A stretch of DNA of 64,000 nucleotides from Methylovirgula sp. 4M-Z18. Lineage in GTDB: Bacteria > Pseudomonadota > Alphaproteobacteria > Rhizobiales > Beijerinckiaceae. Location of the stretch: positions 4,779,267 to 4,843,266 of the forward strand of contig NZ_CP149574.1 in assembly GCF_037890675.1 (NCBI RefSeq), read 5' to 3'. The notes under the pieces are model-generated. The model was not told where the DNA came from. It worked only from the letters and a program-made list of their open reading frames with translations, and did no database searches. Positions 55,530 to 64,000 of this stretch are shown here, piece after piece (positions within the stretch are counted from its first letter, which is position 1; every line of letters begins with the position of its first letter). Made by a program: the position numbers and the translations under genes.

Positions 55530-56939
55530 ATGAGTTTCTTGATCGCGCTGGCCGCGCTGGTTTTTTTGATGTTTGTCGCCTATCGCGGCTATTCGGTTAT
55601 CCTCTTTGCTCCCATCGCCGCGCTCGGCGCGGTGCTCTTCACCGATCCCAGCGCGGTGCCGGCCGCCTTCACCGGCCTCTTCATGGATAAGATGGTCGGG
55701 TTCGCGAAGCTTTACTTCCCGGTCTTCCTACTCGGCGCGGTCTTCGGCAAAGTCATCGAAATGTCCGGCTTTTCGAAGTCGATCGTCTCGGCGATCATCG
55801 GCGTCGTCGGCCGCGAGCGGGCGATGCTTGCGATCGTGCTGGTCTGTGGTGTCCTGACCTATGGCGGCGTCTCGCTCTTCGTCGTCGTGTTCGCTGCCTA
55901 TCCGTTCGCGGCGGAAATGTTCCGCGCCGGTAATATCCCCAAGCGCCTCATTCCGGGCACGATCGCGCTCGGCGCCTTTTCCTTCACCATGGATTCGCTG
56001 CCCTTCAGCCCGCAAATCCAGAACATCATTCCGGCGACCTATTTTCAGACCACCAACGGCGCCGCGCCGCTGCTCGGTACCTTGGGGTCGATCTTTATCT
56101 TGGTGCTGGGTTTGACCTATCTCGAATGGCGGCGCCGGCAGGCGCTCAAGGCGGGCGAGGGTTACGGCGAAGGCCACATCAACGAGCCGGCGCCGATCGA
56201 TACCGAGCATCTGGCGCCGGCCATCATCGCCTTTCTGCCGCTGATCGTGGTCTTCGTCGTCAACCTGATCCTGGGCGGCTTTCCCGGTCTCTTCACCGGC
56301 CTGATCGATTTGGCCTATGGCGCGAGCTACGATTTGAAACTCGCCATGGACCACACGATCCCGAATCCCATTGCGCCGATCAAGGCAATCTGGGCGGTGG
56401 AAGGCGGCCTCATCGCCGGCATTCTGACCGTGGTGGTCTTCGGCTTCCGTAACGTGAGTCAGAACTTCGCCGAAGGCACCAAAGCAGCCGTTGCCGGCGC
56501 GCTGCTGGCGGCGATGAACACCGCTTCGGAATACGGCTTCGGCGGTGTGATCGCGGCGCTGCCGGGCTTTCTGGTGATCAAGGACACGCTGGCGCAAATC
56601 CCGAATCCGCTGGTGAACGAGGCGATCACCGTGACCTCGCTCGCCGGCATCACCGGCTCGGCGTCCGGCGGCATGTCGATCGCGCTGGCGGCGCTGTCCA
56701 AGGATTTCATCGCCATGGGCGACGCCGCGCATATCCCGCACGAGGTGCTGCACCGCGTCGCCTCGATGGCCTCGGGCGGCATGGACACATTGCCGCACAA
56801 TGGCGCGGTGATCACCCTGCTCGCGGTGACGGGCCTCACGCACCGGCAATCCTACAAGGACATTTTCGCGGTGACCTGCTTGAAGACGCTCGCGGTGTTT
56901 TTCGTGATCGGCGTTTACTACCTGACCGGCCTCGTTTAG
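55530..56939 (+). CDS. GntP-family organic acid:H+ symporter
   Basis: 469 residues, about 12-14 hydrophobic helices. GntP-like blocks include [39 protein letters not shown] and [16 protein letters not shown]. GntP members import gluconate or other small acids such as 3-hydroxybutyrate or citrate. Starts after GGAGGGCTGAGG. Placed between citrate synthase and CoA-transferase, it probably brings in the acid that the transferase activates. Confidence 0.87.
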   Translation: MSFLIALAALVFLMFVAYRGYSVILFAPIAALGAVLFTDPSAVPAAFTGLFMDKMVGFAKLYFPVFLLGAVFGKVIEMSGFSKSIVSAIIGVVGRERAMLAIVLVCGVLTYGGVSLFVVVFAAYPFAAEMFRAGNIPKRLIPGTIALGAFSFTMDSLPFSPQIQNIIPATYFQTTNGAAPLLGTLGSIFILVLGLTYLEWRRRQALKAGEGYGEGHINEPAPIDTEHLAPAIIAFLPLIVVFVVNLILGGFPGLFTGLIDLAYGASYDLKLAMDHTIPNPIAPIKAIWAVEGGLIAGILTVVVFGFRNVSQNFAEGTKAAVAGALLAAMNTASEYGFGGVIAALPGFLVIKDTLAQIPNPLVNEAITVTSLAGITGSASGGMSIALAALSKDFIAMGDAAHIPHEVLHRVASMASGGMDTLPHNGAVITLLAVTGLTHRQSYKDIFAVTCLKTLAVFFVIGVYYLTGLV

Positions 56940-56964
56940 AACGCACGATCGACGGAACTGCATC

Positions 56965-58971
56965 ATGAGCCAGCATCCGGCCCTGCCCTATCTTCGCTCC
57001 TCCGAAAAAGGCAAAATCGTCAGCGCGACCGAGGCGGTGCGCCTCATCCGCGACGGCGATACGGTCGCGACCGGCGGCTTCGTCGGCATCGGCTTTGCCG
57101 AGGAAATCGCCCTCGCACTCGAAGATCTCTATCTCAAGGCGGCGGAAGACCGCGCGCCGCACGAGAAGCCGCGCAATCTCACGCTCGTCTATGCCGCGGG
57201 GCAGGGCGATGGCCGCGAGCGCGGCCTCAACCACTTCGCCCATCCCGGCCTCGTCAAGCGGGTGGTCGGCGGCCATTGGGGCCTGGTGCCGAAATTGCAG
57301 AAAATGGCCATCGACAATGAGATCGAGGCCTACAATCTGCCGCAGGGCGTGATCACCCATCTGTTCCGCGACATTGCCGCGAACCGGCCCGGGCACATCA
57401 CCAAAGTCGGCATGGGGACCTTCGTCGATCCGCGCAACGGGGGCGGCAAGCTCAATGCGCGCACGACGGAAGAGCTGGTCGAGCGGGTGACGCTCGGCGG
57501 CCAGGAATGCCTCTTCTACAAGACGTTTCCGATTCACATCGGCATCATCCGCGCGACCACGGGAGACAGCGACGGCAATCTCACCATGGAAAAGGAAGCC
57601 CTGACGCTGGAGGCGCTCGCGATCGCCATGGCCGCGCGCAATTCCGGCGGGATCGTCATCGCGCAAGTCGAGCGGGTCGCGGAAAGCGGCACCCTCAACC
57701 CGCGGCAGGTGAAGATCCCGGGCGTGCTCGTCGATTGCGTCGTGGTGGCGAAACCCGAAAATCACTGGCAGACCTTCGCGACGGCCTACAACCCGGCCTA
57801 TGCCAGCGAGATCCGCGTGCGCGCCGGCGCCCTGCCGCCGATGGAATTGAGCGAGCGCAAGATCATCGCCCGCCGCGCCGCCTTCGAATTGCAGGCCAAC
57901 AGCGTCGTCAACTTGGGCATCGGCATGCCCGAGGGCATTGCCGCGGTCGCCAATGAAGAGAAGATTATCGACCTCATCACGCTCACCGCCGAGCCGGGGG
58001 TGATCGGCGGCATTCCGGCGAGTGGCCTCGATTTCGGCGCGGCGATCAACACGCAGGCCGTGATCGACCAGCCCTACCAATTCGATTTTTATGACGGTGG
58101 TGGGCTCGACGCGGCCTTTCTCGGCCTCGCGCAAGTCGACATCTCGGGCAATCTAAACGTCAGCAAATTCGGCCCCAAACTCGCCGGCGCGGGCGGCTTC
58201 ATCAACATCAGCCAGAACGCCAAGAAGGTGATTTTCGTCGGCACGTTTACCGCGGGACGCCTGAGCATCGCGACCGGCGACGGCACGCTCAAAATCCTGA
58301 ACGATGCCGGCGCGCGCAAATTCGTCCGCGCGGTCGAGCATGTCACGTTCAGCGGCGCGGTGGCGGCCGGGCGCGGCCAGCCGGTGCTCTACGTGACGGA
58401 ACGGTGCGTGTTCGCCCTGCGCGGCAACGGGATCGAGCTCATCGAAGTCGCGCCCGGCGTCGATATCGAGCGCGACATTCTGGCGCAGATGGATTTCAAG
58501 CCGCTCATCCCGCATGATCCGCATCTCATGGATGCGCGCATTTTCCGCGACGTGCCGATGGACTTGCGCGGCGACCTGCTCAGCCTTCCGCTCACCCAGC
58601 GCTTCACCTATGACGCGCAGCAGGATCTGTTCTTCATCAATCTGGAACGTTTCGCCCTGCGCAGCGCGAAAGACATCGCGGACATTGCCCAACAGGTGGA
58701 GAATGTGCTCGCGCCACTCGGCCGGCGCGTCTATGCGATCGTCAATTACGACAATTTCTCGATCCTGCCCGAATTGCTCGACGATTATTCGGCGATGGTA
58801 CGGGGCCTCACCGACCGTTTCTACGCCGGCGTGTCGCGCTATACGACGAGCGGCTTCCTGCGGATGAAGCTGGGTGAGGCCTTGAGCGGACGCGGCGTCG
58901 CACCGCATATTTTCGAGAGTGCCGACGAGGCCAAATCGGACTGGCGCCACGCAGCAAAGGATGAAGCCTGA
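56965..58971 (+). CDS. acyl-CoA:acetate/3-ketoacid CoA-transferase with C-terminal extension
   Basis: 668 residues. Both alpha and beta halves of a family I CoA-transferase on one chain (YdiF-like): [16 protein letters not shown] in the first half, and [13 protein letters not shown] then the catalytic Glu343 in [11 protein letters not shown]. Beyond about residue 520 there is a further ~145 residues ([20 protein letters not shown] ... [16 protein letters not shown]) that normal 530-residue YdiF proteins lack. It moves CoA between acids, activating the acid imported by the permease 25 bases upstream. Confidence 0.88.
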   Translation: MSQHPALPYLRSSEKGKIVSATEAVRLIRDGDTVATGGFVGIGFAEEIALALEDLYLKAAEDRAPHEKPRNLTLVYAAGQGDGRERGLNHFAHPGLVKRVVGGHWGLVPKLQKMAIDNEIEAYNLPQGVITHLFRDIAANRPGHITKVGMGTFVDPRNGGGKLNARTTEELVERVTLGGQECLFYKTFPIHIGIIRATTGDSDGNLTMEKEALTLEALAIAMAARNSGGIVIAQVERVAESGTLNPRQVKIPGVLVDCVVVAKPENHWQTFATAYNPAYASEIRVRAGALPPMELSERKIIARRAAFELQANSVVNLGIGMPEGIAAVANEEKIIDLITLTAEPGVIGGIPASGLDFGAAINTQAVIDQPYQFDFYDGGGLDAAFLGLAQVDISGNLNVSKFGPKLAGAGGFINISQNAKKVIFVGTFTAGRLSIATGDGTLKILNDAGARKFVRAVEHVTFSGAVAAGRGQPVLYVTERCVFALRGNGIELIEVAPGVDIERDILAQMDFKPLIPHDPHLMDARIFRDVPMDLRGDLLSLPLTQRFTYDAQQDLFFINLERFALRSAKDIADIAQQVENVLAPLGRRVYAIVNYDNFSILPELLDDYSAMVRGLTDRFYAGVSRYTTSGFLRMKLGEALSGRGVAPHIFESADEAKSDWRHAAKDEA

Positions 58972-59063
58972 GCTGGTTTCGCTGTGAGACAATTTTAACA
59001 ATGCTCCGCTATTGCCTTATCGTTTATCTTTGCCAGGTTGCACCGGTCGGGAGCTGACGTTTC

Positions 59064-59207
59064 GTGCCGAGCCTTTTGCGTTTTCTCGCGGTGATTGCGA
59101 TCCTGGCCGGCCTCGTCTATGGCGCCATGTGGGCGCTCGCGACCTATGTGCAGCCCGAGCAGCGCGAAATGACCCAGCCCGTTCCACTGACCCAGCCGAA
59201 GAAGTGA
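59064..59207 (+). CDS. small membrane protein preceding xerD
   Basis: 47 residues from GTG 59064: PSLLRFLAVIAILAGLVYGA then MWALATYVQPEQREMTQPVP and a Lys-Lys end. One membrane helix with a short Pro-rich tail. GGGAG lies ten bases upstream, and the stop is one base before the xerD ATG. Similar short single-helix genes in front of xerD are found in other Hyphomicrobiales, from memory. Function unknown; missed by length filters. Confidence 0.72.
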   Translation: MPSLLRFLAVIAILAGLVYGAMWALATYVQPEQREMTQPVPLTQPKK

Positions 59208-59208
59208 C

Positions 59209-60144
59209 ATGCCCAGCACCGCCGCCCTGATGGACATGTTCCTGGAAATGATCGCGGCGGAACGCGGGGCGGCGAAGAATACGTTGGAGGCCTATCGCCG
59301 CGATCTGACCGATTATGCCGCGTTCTTGCAGGTGACGGGCGAGGCGCCGCTCACTGTCGCTACCCCGGGCATCCGCGCCTATCTCGCCGATCTGGAGGCG
59401 CGCGGCTTCAAAGCCGCCTCGACCGCGCGGCGACTGTCGGCGGTGCGGCAATGGCACAAGTTCCTCTATGCGGAAGGCCATCGCGGTGACGATCCCGGGC
59501 TGGTGCTCGAGGGCCCGCGCCGCGCCCGGCCGCTGCCCAAAACGCTCAGCATCGCCGATGTGGACCGACTGCTTGTGCGTGCCCGCGAAAACGCTGAAGC
59601 CGCCGATCAGCCGCCGCCCGCGCGCCTGCGGGGCTTGCGCCTGTTCTGCCTGATCGAATTGCTCTACGGCACCGGCCTGCGTGTGTCGGAACTGGTGGCG
59701 CTGCCGAAATCCGCGGCGCAGACGAAAAGCAGCTTCCTGCATGTGAAGGGCAAGGGCGGCCGCGAGCGGCTCGTACCTCTGTCCGATCCGGCCCGGAGTG
59801 CGGTCTCCGCCTATCGCAGCCTTTTGGTCGAACTCCATCCCGAGGCCAGCAAGAGCCCCTGGCTATTTCCCGCCGATAGTGAAGCCGGCCATCTGCCGCG
59901 CCAGGTCTTCGCCCGCGACTTGAAGAGCGTCGCCGCGCAGACCGGCCTCAATCTCGGGCGCATCAGCCCGCACGTGCTGCGCCACGCCTTCGCGAGCCAT
60001 CTGTTGCAGAACGGCGCCGATCTGCGCGTCGTGCAGGAATTGCTCGGCCACGCGGATGTCTCGACGACCCAGATCTACACCCATGTGCTGGACGAGCGAA
60101 TGAAAGCCATGGTGCGCGATCTGCACCCCCTCAGCGAAATGTAG
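59209..60144 (+). CDS. xerD: tyrosine recombinase XerD
   Basis: 311 residues. N-terminal SAM-like core-binding domain and C-terminal catalytic domain with Arg in [12 protein letters not shown], Lys in [40 protein letters not shown] and the Tyr nucleophile in it. It resolves chromosome dimers at dif with XerC and FtsK. No integrase-specific features and no attachment sites beside it, so a housekeeping XerD. Confidence 0.93.
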   Translation: MPSTAALMDMFLEMIAAERGAAKNTLEAYRRDLTDYAAFLQVTGEAPLTVATPGIRAYLADLEARGFKAASTARRLSAVRQWHKFLYAEGHRGDDPGLVLEGPRRARPLPKTLSIADVDRLLVRARENAEAADQPPPARLRGLRLFCLIELLYGTGLRVSELVALPKSAAQTKSSFLHVKGKGGRERLVPLSDPARSAVSAYRSLLVELHPEASKSPWLFPADSEAGHLPRQVFARDLKSVAAQTGLNLGRISPHVLRHAFASHLLQNGADLRVVQELLGHADVSTTQIYTHVLDERMKAMVRDLHPLSEM

Positions 60145-60219
60145 AATCTGACCGTCATCCTCCTACAATACCTGTATGGGAGAGCTGATTAGCGTTGATT
60201 TTCTAGAGGAGCGCCATCC

Positions 60220-60660
60220 ATGCCCGCTACATCCACATTTCGTTCGAGTTTGATCGCTTTGCTGGCCCTCACCGGCATCACGCTTGCGTCCGCCGCGCAC
60301 GCCGATAGCGGCAGGATCGGGTTCAAAATATTCAAGGCGGGCATTATCGTTGGAGGTTCGGCCGGCTCAGGCGTCCTCTATTTCCACGGCAGGCAATACC
60401 CGCTTAGCATCGGCGGCCTCAGCTATGGCTTCACGTTTGGCGCCTCCGAGACACGTTTCCATGGCTCCGTGAGCAACATCCGCCGTCCTTCGGACGTCGC
60501 GGGCGTCTATGCTGCTGGCAACGCCGGCGCGGCGGTCGTGCGCGGCGCGCAAGCGATCGTGCTGACCAACCAGAATGGCGCGGTGCTGACGCTTTCAGGC
60601 GCTTCCGTCGGCGCGATCGTGAGCGCGGACCTCAATGGCCTCGCGCTTTCGGTGAAATAG
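60220..60660 (+). CDS. conserved secreted protein, unknown function
   Basis: 146 residues. Signal peptide (SLIALLALTGITLASAAHA) and a Gly/Ala-rich beta-type body with repeated small-residue strands (IIVGGSAGSGVLYF, LSIGGLSYGFTFGASE, RGAQAIVLTNQNGAVLTL). Proteins of this look occur widely in Hyphomicrobiales, but none has a defined function that is recalled. GAGGAG lies 8-13 bases upstream. Probably its own transcript. Confidence 0.75.
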   Translation: MPATSTFRSSLIALLALTGITLASAAHADSGRIGFKIFKAGIIVGGSAGSGVLYFHGRQYPLSIGGLSYGFTFGASETRFHGSVSNIRRPSDVAGVYAAGNAGAAVVRGAQAIVLTNQNGAVLTLSGASVGAIVSADLNGLALSVK

Positions 60661-60717
60661 CGCCCCAAGACTGAGAGAGGATGTTGCCGTGAGAGGCGAC
60701 ATCCCTCGCCGGTGCCG

Positions 60718-61182
60718 TCAAAGCGGCTTGCGATAGACGATAAACCCCGACCGTTCCGCCACCTTGTCGTAGAGCTTCATGGCATTGGCATTGGTTTCAT
60801 GGGTTTGCCAATAGACTCGGGCCGCTCCCACAAGCTTGGCCCTGTGCCAGACCTCTTCGATCAGAGCGCCGCCGACCCCTTTGCCGCGCGCCGCTTCGCC
60901 TGTGAACAGGTCCTGAAGATAGCAGCTCGGCCCGATCGTGATGGTGCTGCGATGGAACAGGTAATGCGCGAAGCCTAGCAATTGTCCGCCATCGTCGGCA
61001 ACGAGCGCGTGGACCGGCTCATCAGCATCGAACAGGCGGCGCCAGGTTTCGCGCGTGATCTCGGCCGGAAGGGTTGTCGCGCCCGCACGGCCGTAGAAGG
61101 CGTTATAGCCGTCCCATAGGACGCGCCATTGGTCTAAATCCGCCGGCGCGATCGGACGGACCAGGAATGCGGGATCGGACAT
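60718..61182 (-). CDS. GNAT-family N-acetyltransferase
   Basis: 154 residues. The acetyl-CoA loop is ARGKGVGGALIEEVW (R/Q-x-x-G-x-G/A), after LQDLFTGEAA; the C-terminal strand has SGFIVYRKPL. Family acts on amines, from antibiotics to protein N-termini; no target can be assigned. Six bases after uppP on the same strand. Confidence 0.87.
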   Translation of the reverse strand: MSDPAFLVRPIAPADLDQWRVLWDGYNAFYGRAGATTLPAEITRETWRRLFDADEPVHALVADDGGQLLGFAHYLFHRSTITIGPSCYLQDLFTGEAARGKGVGGALIEEVWHRAKLVGAARVYWQTHETNANAMKLYDKVAERSGFIVYRKPL

Positions 61183-61188
61183 CGATTC

Positions 61189-62061
61189 TCAGCTCAGCCA
61201 CCCGAGCCCCGCGCCGGCGAGCAGGATGAGCCCGAGCACGATGCGGTAGATCACGAAGGGCCAGGACGAGAAACGCTCCAGGATGCGCAGCAAGCCCCAG
61301 ATCGCGACGAAGGCCGAGATCGAGGCGATGAACACGCCGACAAACAGCACCGACCAAGCATAGCCATCGATTCCGGCTTTATAGAGCGTCCAGAGTTCCT
61401 TGGCCCCGGCGAGAAAAATGGTCGGCAGGCCGAGCAGGAAGGAAAAGCGCGCCGCCTCCTCCCGTTCAAAATCGCGGAACAGCGCGGCGGTGAGGGTCGA
61501 GCCCGACCGTGACACGCCGGGGATGAGCGCGCCGACCTGGGCAATGCCGACGATGATGAAGTCGAGCATGCCGGCGTCGCCGACATGCCGTTCGTGCCGG
61601 GCGAGGAGTTCGGCGAGCGCCAGCAGCGCACCCATGACGATACAGGCGACGCCGATCACCCACAGGGCGCGCAACGGAGAGCCGCAGGCGTTGAGATGTT
61701 TTTCCAGCAGCAGGCCGGCGATGCCGATCGGAATCGTGCCGATGATGATGCCGAGGCCGAAGCGGAAAGTGCGGTCGTTGAAATCCCGGCGCATGACGGC
61801 GCCCAGCGTGCCGAGGGTCAAGCCTTTAACGTCACGCCAGAAATAGCTCACGACCGCGGCCAAGGCGGCAAGCTGGATGGAAGCCGAGAAGGCCGAGCCC
61901 GGGTCCTGCCAGCCGAGCATGGCGGGCACGATGCGCATATGCGCGGTGGAGGAGATCGGCAAAAGCTCGGTAATGCCCTGGACAATGCCTAAAAACGCGA
62001 CCTTGGCATAGCCAAGCGCCACAAAACCCGTGTCGATACCTTCCGTGCAGGCGCCAGCCAT
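61189..62061 (-). CDS. uppP: undecaprenyl-diphosphatase UppP (BacA)
   Basis: 290 residues, eight membrane helices. Active-site motifs GIVQGITELLPISSTAHM and LIPGVSRSGSTL are exact. It removes one phosphate from undecaprenyl-PP so the lipid carrier can be reused for peptidoglycan and O-antigen. It gives bacitracin resistance when raised. Likely co-transcribed with the acetyltransferase gene. Confidence 0.96.
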   Translation of the reverse strand: MAGACTEGIDTGFVALGYAKVAFLGIVQGITELLPISSTAHMRIVPAMLGWQDPGSAFSASIQLAALAAVVSYFWRDVKGLTLGTLGAVMRRDFNDRTFRFGLGIIIGTIPIGIAGLLLEKHLNACGSPLRALWVIGVACIVMGALLALAELLARHERHVGDAGMLDFIIVGIAQVGALIPGVSRSGSTLTAALFRDFEREEAARFSFLLGLPTIFLAGAKELWTLYKAGIDGYAWSVLFVGVFIASISAFVAIWGLLRILERFSSWPFVIYRIVLGLILLAGAGLGWLS

Positions 62062-62258
62062 GTCGAAACCTTAATCTGATGGGACGAAACGAACGCCGTC
62101 ATAGCGCGTTATAGTTGACGATGTCTTGCGGTTTTCGACGCATACGCGGCGATGAGGCCTGTCGCAAGATACATGGTGTGAAGCAGCGCGAACGGTCCAC
62201 TTTGTTTGCGTGCTCACGGAGATGCCATCTTAACATGTTGATTGATTTAGGAAAATCG

Positions 62259-62286
62259 CTCTATTAGTTTGTTCTCAAATTTTTTT
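62259..62286 (+). repeat. intergenic repeat, block A, copy 2
   Basis: Identical 28 bases to 5117-5144 (T-run one longer here). Spacing to block B is about 44 bases greater than in copy 1. Confidence 0.85.
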
Positions 62287-62398
62287 TAAATGGTGGGGGC
62301 CTGGCGACGTCGCCGACCGCCCTGAATGTCCACACGCAAAAGCCGTCAATTCTTATCCGGGCTCCTAAAATAAAGGATTGAAAGTAAATTCAATTTTC

Positions 62399-62435
62399 GC
62401 ATGTTTTATATATGTTCTTGCGCTGGACTTTGCAA
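62399..62435 (+). repeat. intergenic repeat, block B, copy 2
   Basis: Matches 5213-5249 with a handful of differences. The half-site arrangement is GTTT-TATATAT-GTTC, one base off the LexA consensus that copy 1 matches exactly. Confidence 0.6.
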
Positions 62436-62448
62436 GTGTGCGGCACCT

Positions 62449-62585
62449 CCGTCATTGCGAGCGAAGCGAAACAGTCCATCTCCTAATCTGAATTGTTTTT
62501 CGCTCGTCGCAGCGGGTCGACGTCGAAAACGCCTCCGCAACTGGGAGATGGATTGCGTCGTCGCTGGCGCTCCTTGCAATGACGG
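62449..62585. repeat. MITE/REP-like imperfect inverted repeat
   Basis: Outer arms CCGTCATTGCGAGCGAAGCG (62449 on) and a facing GCGCTCCTTGCAATGACGG (to 62585); inner arms CCATCTCC (62476-62483) and GGAGATGG. Elements with CCGTCATTGCGAG ends are common in alphaproteobacterial genomes. It follows block B directly. Confidence 0.75.
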
Positions 62586-62815
62586 ATAGGGCATCCCGCA
62601 ACGATAAAACGGCATATAACCTTTATATTACGGCCTTCCGACCCGCATTTCCCGCTTGCATTCCCTGGGCTTTTCCCGCATAAGCCCCGCTTCCAGATCG
62701 CCCGGCTGGTATAGGGCTGCCGTGGCGGTTTGCTTCGCTCAAAGTTGAGTCGAACAGACCCGTAAGGGTCTGAACATGTCTAAAAGGCGGCCCGCCGCCA
62801 TTGGAGAAGAGCAAA

Positions 62816-63016
62816 ATGCCCAAGTTGAAGACGAAATCCGGCGCGAAAAAGCGCTTCAAGATCACCGGCTCCGGCAAGGTGGTCTATGCCCAGGCTGGCA
62901 AGCGCCACGGCATGATCAAGCGGACGAAGAAGCAAATCCGGAACCTGCGCGGCACCGCCGTTATGTTCAAAACAGACGGCGACAACGTCAAAAAATTCTT
63001 CCTGCCGAACGGCTGA
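62816..63016 (+). CDS. rpmI: 50S ribosomal protein L35
   Basis: 66 residues: [20 protein letters not shown] and [19 protein letters not shown] are diagnostic. The ATG at 62816 follows GGAG; the frame opens five codons earlier. Paired with rplT. infC is not next to it in the window. Confidence 0.96.
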   Translation: MPKLKTKSGAKKRFKITGSGKVVYAQAGKRHGMIKRTKKQIRNLRGTAVMFKTDGDNVKKFFLPNG

Positions 63017-63101
63017 GGAATTTTCCCGCAATCCGACCCATTCGCTTTTCATTTGGACGAACGCGGCAGGCCGCAAACGTCTATAAGTTCAGGAGATCAT
63101 T

Positions 63102-63467
63102 ATGGCACGCGTCAAACGCGGCGTTACATCGCACGCCAAGCATAAGAAAACCCTCGATGCGGCAAAGGGCTTCCGCGGCCGCCGCAAAAACACCATCCGC
63201 ACCGCGAAGGCTGCCGTCGACAAGTCGATGCAATACGCCTACCGCGACCGCAAGAACAAGAAGCGCACCTTCCGCGCTCTGTGGATCCAGCGCCTGAACG
63301 CCGCCGTGCGCGAATTCGGCCTGACCTACAGCCGCTTCATCGACGGCCTCGCCAAGGCGGGTGTTGAAGTCGACCGCAAGGTCCTCTCGGAACTGGCGAT
63401 CCACGAGCCGGCCGCTTTCCAGGCGATCGTCGAAAAGGCCAAGGGCGCCCTGCCGGCTGCCGCTTAA
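63102..63467 (+). CDS. rplT: 50S ribosomal protein L20
   Basis: 121 residues: [38 protein letters not shown] and [12 protein letters not shown] are diagnostic. L20 binds 23S rRNA early in assembly and in other bacteria represses its own operon. AGGAG before ATG at 63102. A terminator follows, so pheST is not in the same operon here. Confidence 0.97.
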   Translation: MARVKRGVTSHAKHKKTLDAAKGFRGRRKNTIRTAKAAVDKSMQYAYRDRKNKKRTFRALWIQRLNAAVREFGLTYSRFIDGLAKAGVEVDRKVLSELAIHEPAAFQAIVEKAKGALPAAA

Positions 63468-63485
63468 GTTATTGTAAAATGGATC

Positions 63486-63515
63486 AAAAAGCCCGCCGAT
63501 TGGCGGGCTTTTTTG
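63486..63515 (+). terminator. rho-independent terminator after rplT
   Basis: AAAAAGCCCGCC-GATT-GGCGGGCTTTTTTG: an eight-base GC-rich stem with GATT loop and six T. Ends the rpmI-rplT unit. Confidence 0.92.
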
Positions 63516-63556
63516 TTGGGCCGCAGCTCATCCCGAACCGCGAGCTTCGCAGGCTC

Positions 63557-63586
63557 TTGACATAAATACAGACTGGTTGGTATCTA
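63557..63586 (+). promoter_or_regulatory. promoter and putative operator of the TetR gene
   Basis: TTGACA (63557-63562), 18 bases, TATCTA (63581-63586). Between and over the -10 lies ATACAGACTGGTTGGTAT (63566-63583), an imperfect dyad with ATAC/GTAT ends. TetR proteins bind such dyads over their promoters, so autorepression is likely. Confidence 0.55.
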
Positions 63587-63592
63587 TGCCTT

Positions 63593-64000
63593 ATGCCAAG
63601 ACCAACCAAACAAGATCCTGAACGCGGCGACGCCCGAACCAGGCTTCTGGAGGCCGCACGCGACGTCATCCGGGCGCAGGGCTTCGCTGCGACGACGGTG
63701 GACCACCTGTGCAAGGCCGCGGGCGTCACCAAGGGCGCGTTCTTCCACCATTTCGAAAGCAAGGAGGCGCTCGGCGTCGCGGCCGCCGCCTACTGGGCGG
63801 AAACGACCTCCGCCTTCTTCGCCCACGCGCCCTATCACGATCATGACGACCCGCTCGACAGGTTGCTCGGCTATGTCGCGTTCCGAAAAGACATTATCGC
63901 GGGCGGCCTTGCCGAGTTCACCTGCCTCGTCGGCACCATGACGCAAGAGGTCTACGGCTCGCATCCGGCGATCCGGGACGCCTGCGCCGCCAGCATCTTC
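63593..64000 (+). CDS. TetR-family regulator (3' end outside window)
   Basis: 136 codons are visible and the frame is open at the right edge. HTH: RTRLLEAARDVIRAQGFAAT, then VDHLCKAAGVTKGAFFHHFE and SKEALG, the standard TetR pattern. The ligand-binding part begins at AAAAYWAETTSAFF. Very short leader between the -10 and the ATG at 63593. The regulated genes may lie beyond the edge. Confidence 0.9.
   Translation, partial: MPRPTKQDPERGDARTRLLEAARDVIRAQGFAATTVDHLCKAAGVTKGAFFHHFESKEALGVAAAAYWAETTSAFFAHAPYHDHDDPLDRLLGYVAFRKDIIAGGLAEFTCLVGTMTQEVYGSHPAIRDACAASIF

Larger units (their letters stand above)
62062..62815. other. 754-base intergenic region with repeats
   Basis: No gene recognised. It contains both blocks of the two-part repeat (62259-62286, 62399-62435), a long inverted element (62449-62585) and the rpmI leader. 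Short frames here are poor. Confidence 0.6.

Noticed and set aside
55728..56966. 412-codon frame antisense to the GntP permease
   Set aside because: Arg/His/Asp-rich shadow of a membrane protein gene.
59209..60144. xerD as a mobile-element integrase
   Set aside because: Length and motifs match the housekeeping XerD, with no cargo or att repeats beside it.

Overview
The window is one contiguous piece of a GC-rich alphaproteobacterial chromosome, most likely order Hyphomicrobiales and perhaps near Beijerinckiaceae/Methylocystaceae. The placement is inferred from gene order and sequence style: an envC-ctpA-rppH run, rpmH-rnpA-yidC-engB-argB, an imuA-imuB-dnaE2 cassette with a GAAC-N7-GAAC SOS box, an NdvA/ChvA-type glucan exporter, a fused AroK-AroB, and an rpmI-rplT pair. 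The genus cannot be fixed by reading alone. No transposase, phage gene, rRNA or CRISPR array was seen. There is one tRNA (Ser, anticodon CGA).

Layout. 1-9985 is mostly housekeeping: envelope proteins, RNA pyrophosphohydrolase, a HisE-like enzyme, a secreted serine hydrolase, a DUF3829 protein, and thiC behind a TPP riboswitch. 10 kb to 19.8 kb is accessory. It holds an AT-rich LysR/ABM pair, a MocR-type regulator divergent from an EamA exporter, a two-gene CBASS anti-phage unit (Cap15-like membrane effector plus CD-NTase), an M20 amidohydrolase divergent from a LysR regulator, and a HAD phosphatase, separated by REP-like inverted repeats. 20-24.2 kb is the core argB-engB-yidC-rnpA-rpmH block read leftward. 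24.4-26.1 kb has small hypothetical genes, a RelE/RelB-type toxin-antitoxin pair and a vapC remnant.

26.2-31.9 kb is the SOS mutagenesis cassette. 32.1-40.4 kb is a tightly packed seven-gene catabolic operon: ADP-ribosylglycohydrolase, PfkB kinase, PotABCD-like ABC importer and an MGH1-like glycoside hydrolase. Its substrate is unknown. 40.4-49.8 kb is a surface-glycan region: a polytopic membrane protein, a frameshifted TIGR04325 methyltransferase, an alpha/beta hydrolase, a cupin-like protein, Wzm/Wzt and an NdvA-like exporter. 49.8-52.8 kb holds a CBS-domain CorC/HlyC protein and AroKB.

52.9-59.0 kb is an organic-acid module. A citrate synthase fused to a MerR-like DNA-binding domain faces a second citrate synthase across a short intergenic space with a perfect inverted repeat, followed by a GntP-type permease and a CoA-transferase. 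59-64 kb holds xerD with a small membrane protein in front, uppP, rpmI-rplT and the start of a TetR regulator.

The strongest points for a second look are the Cap15-type CBASS pair, the DNA-binding citrate synthase module with its operator, the unassigned ADP-ribose/sugar operon, and a two-part intergenic repeat found at both ends of the window that carries a LexA-box-like motif.
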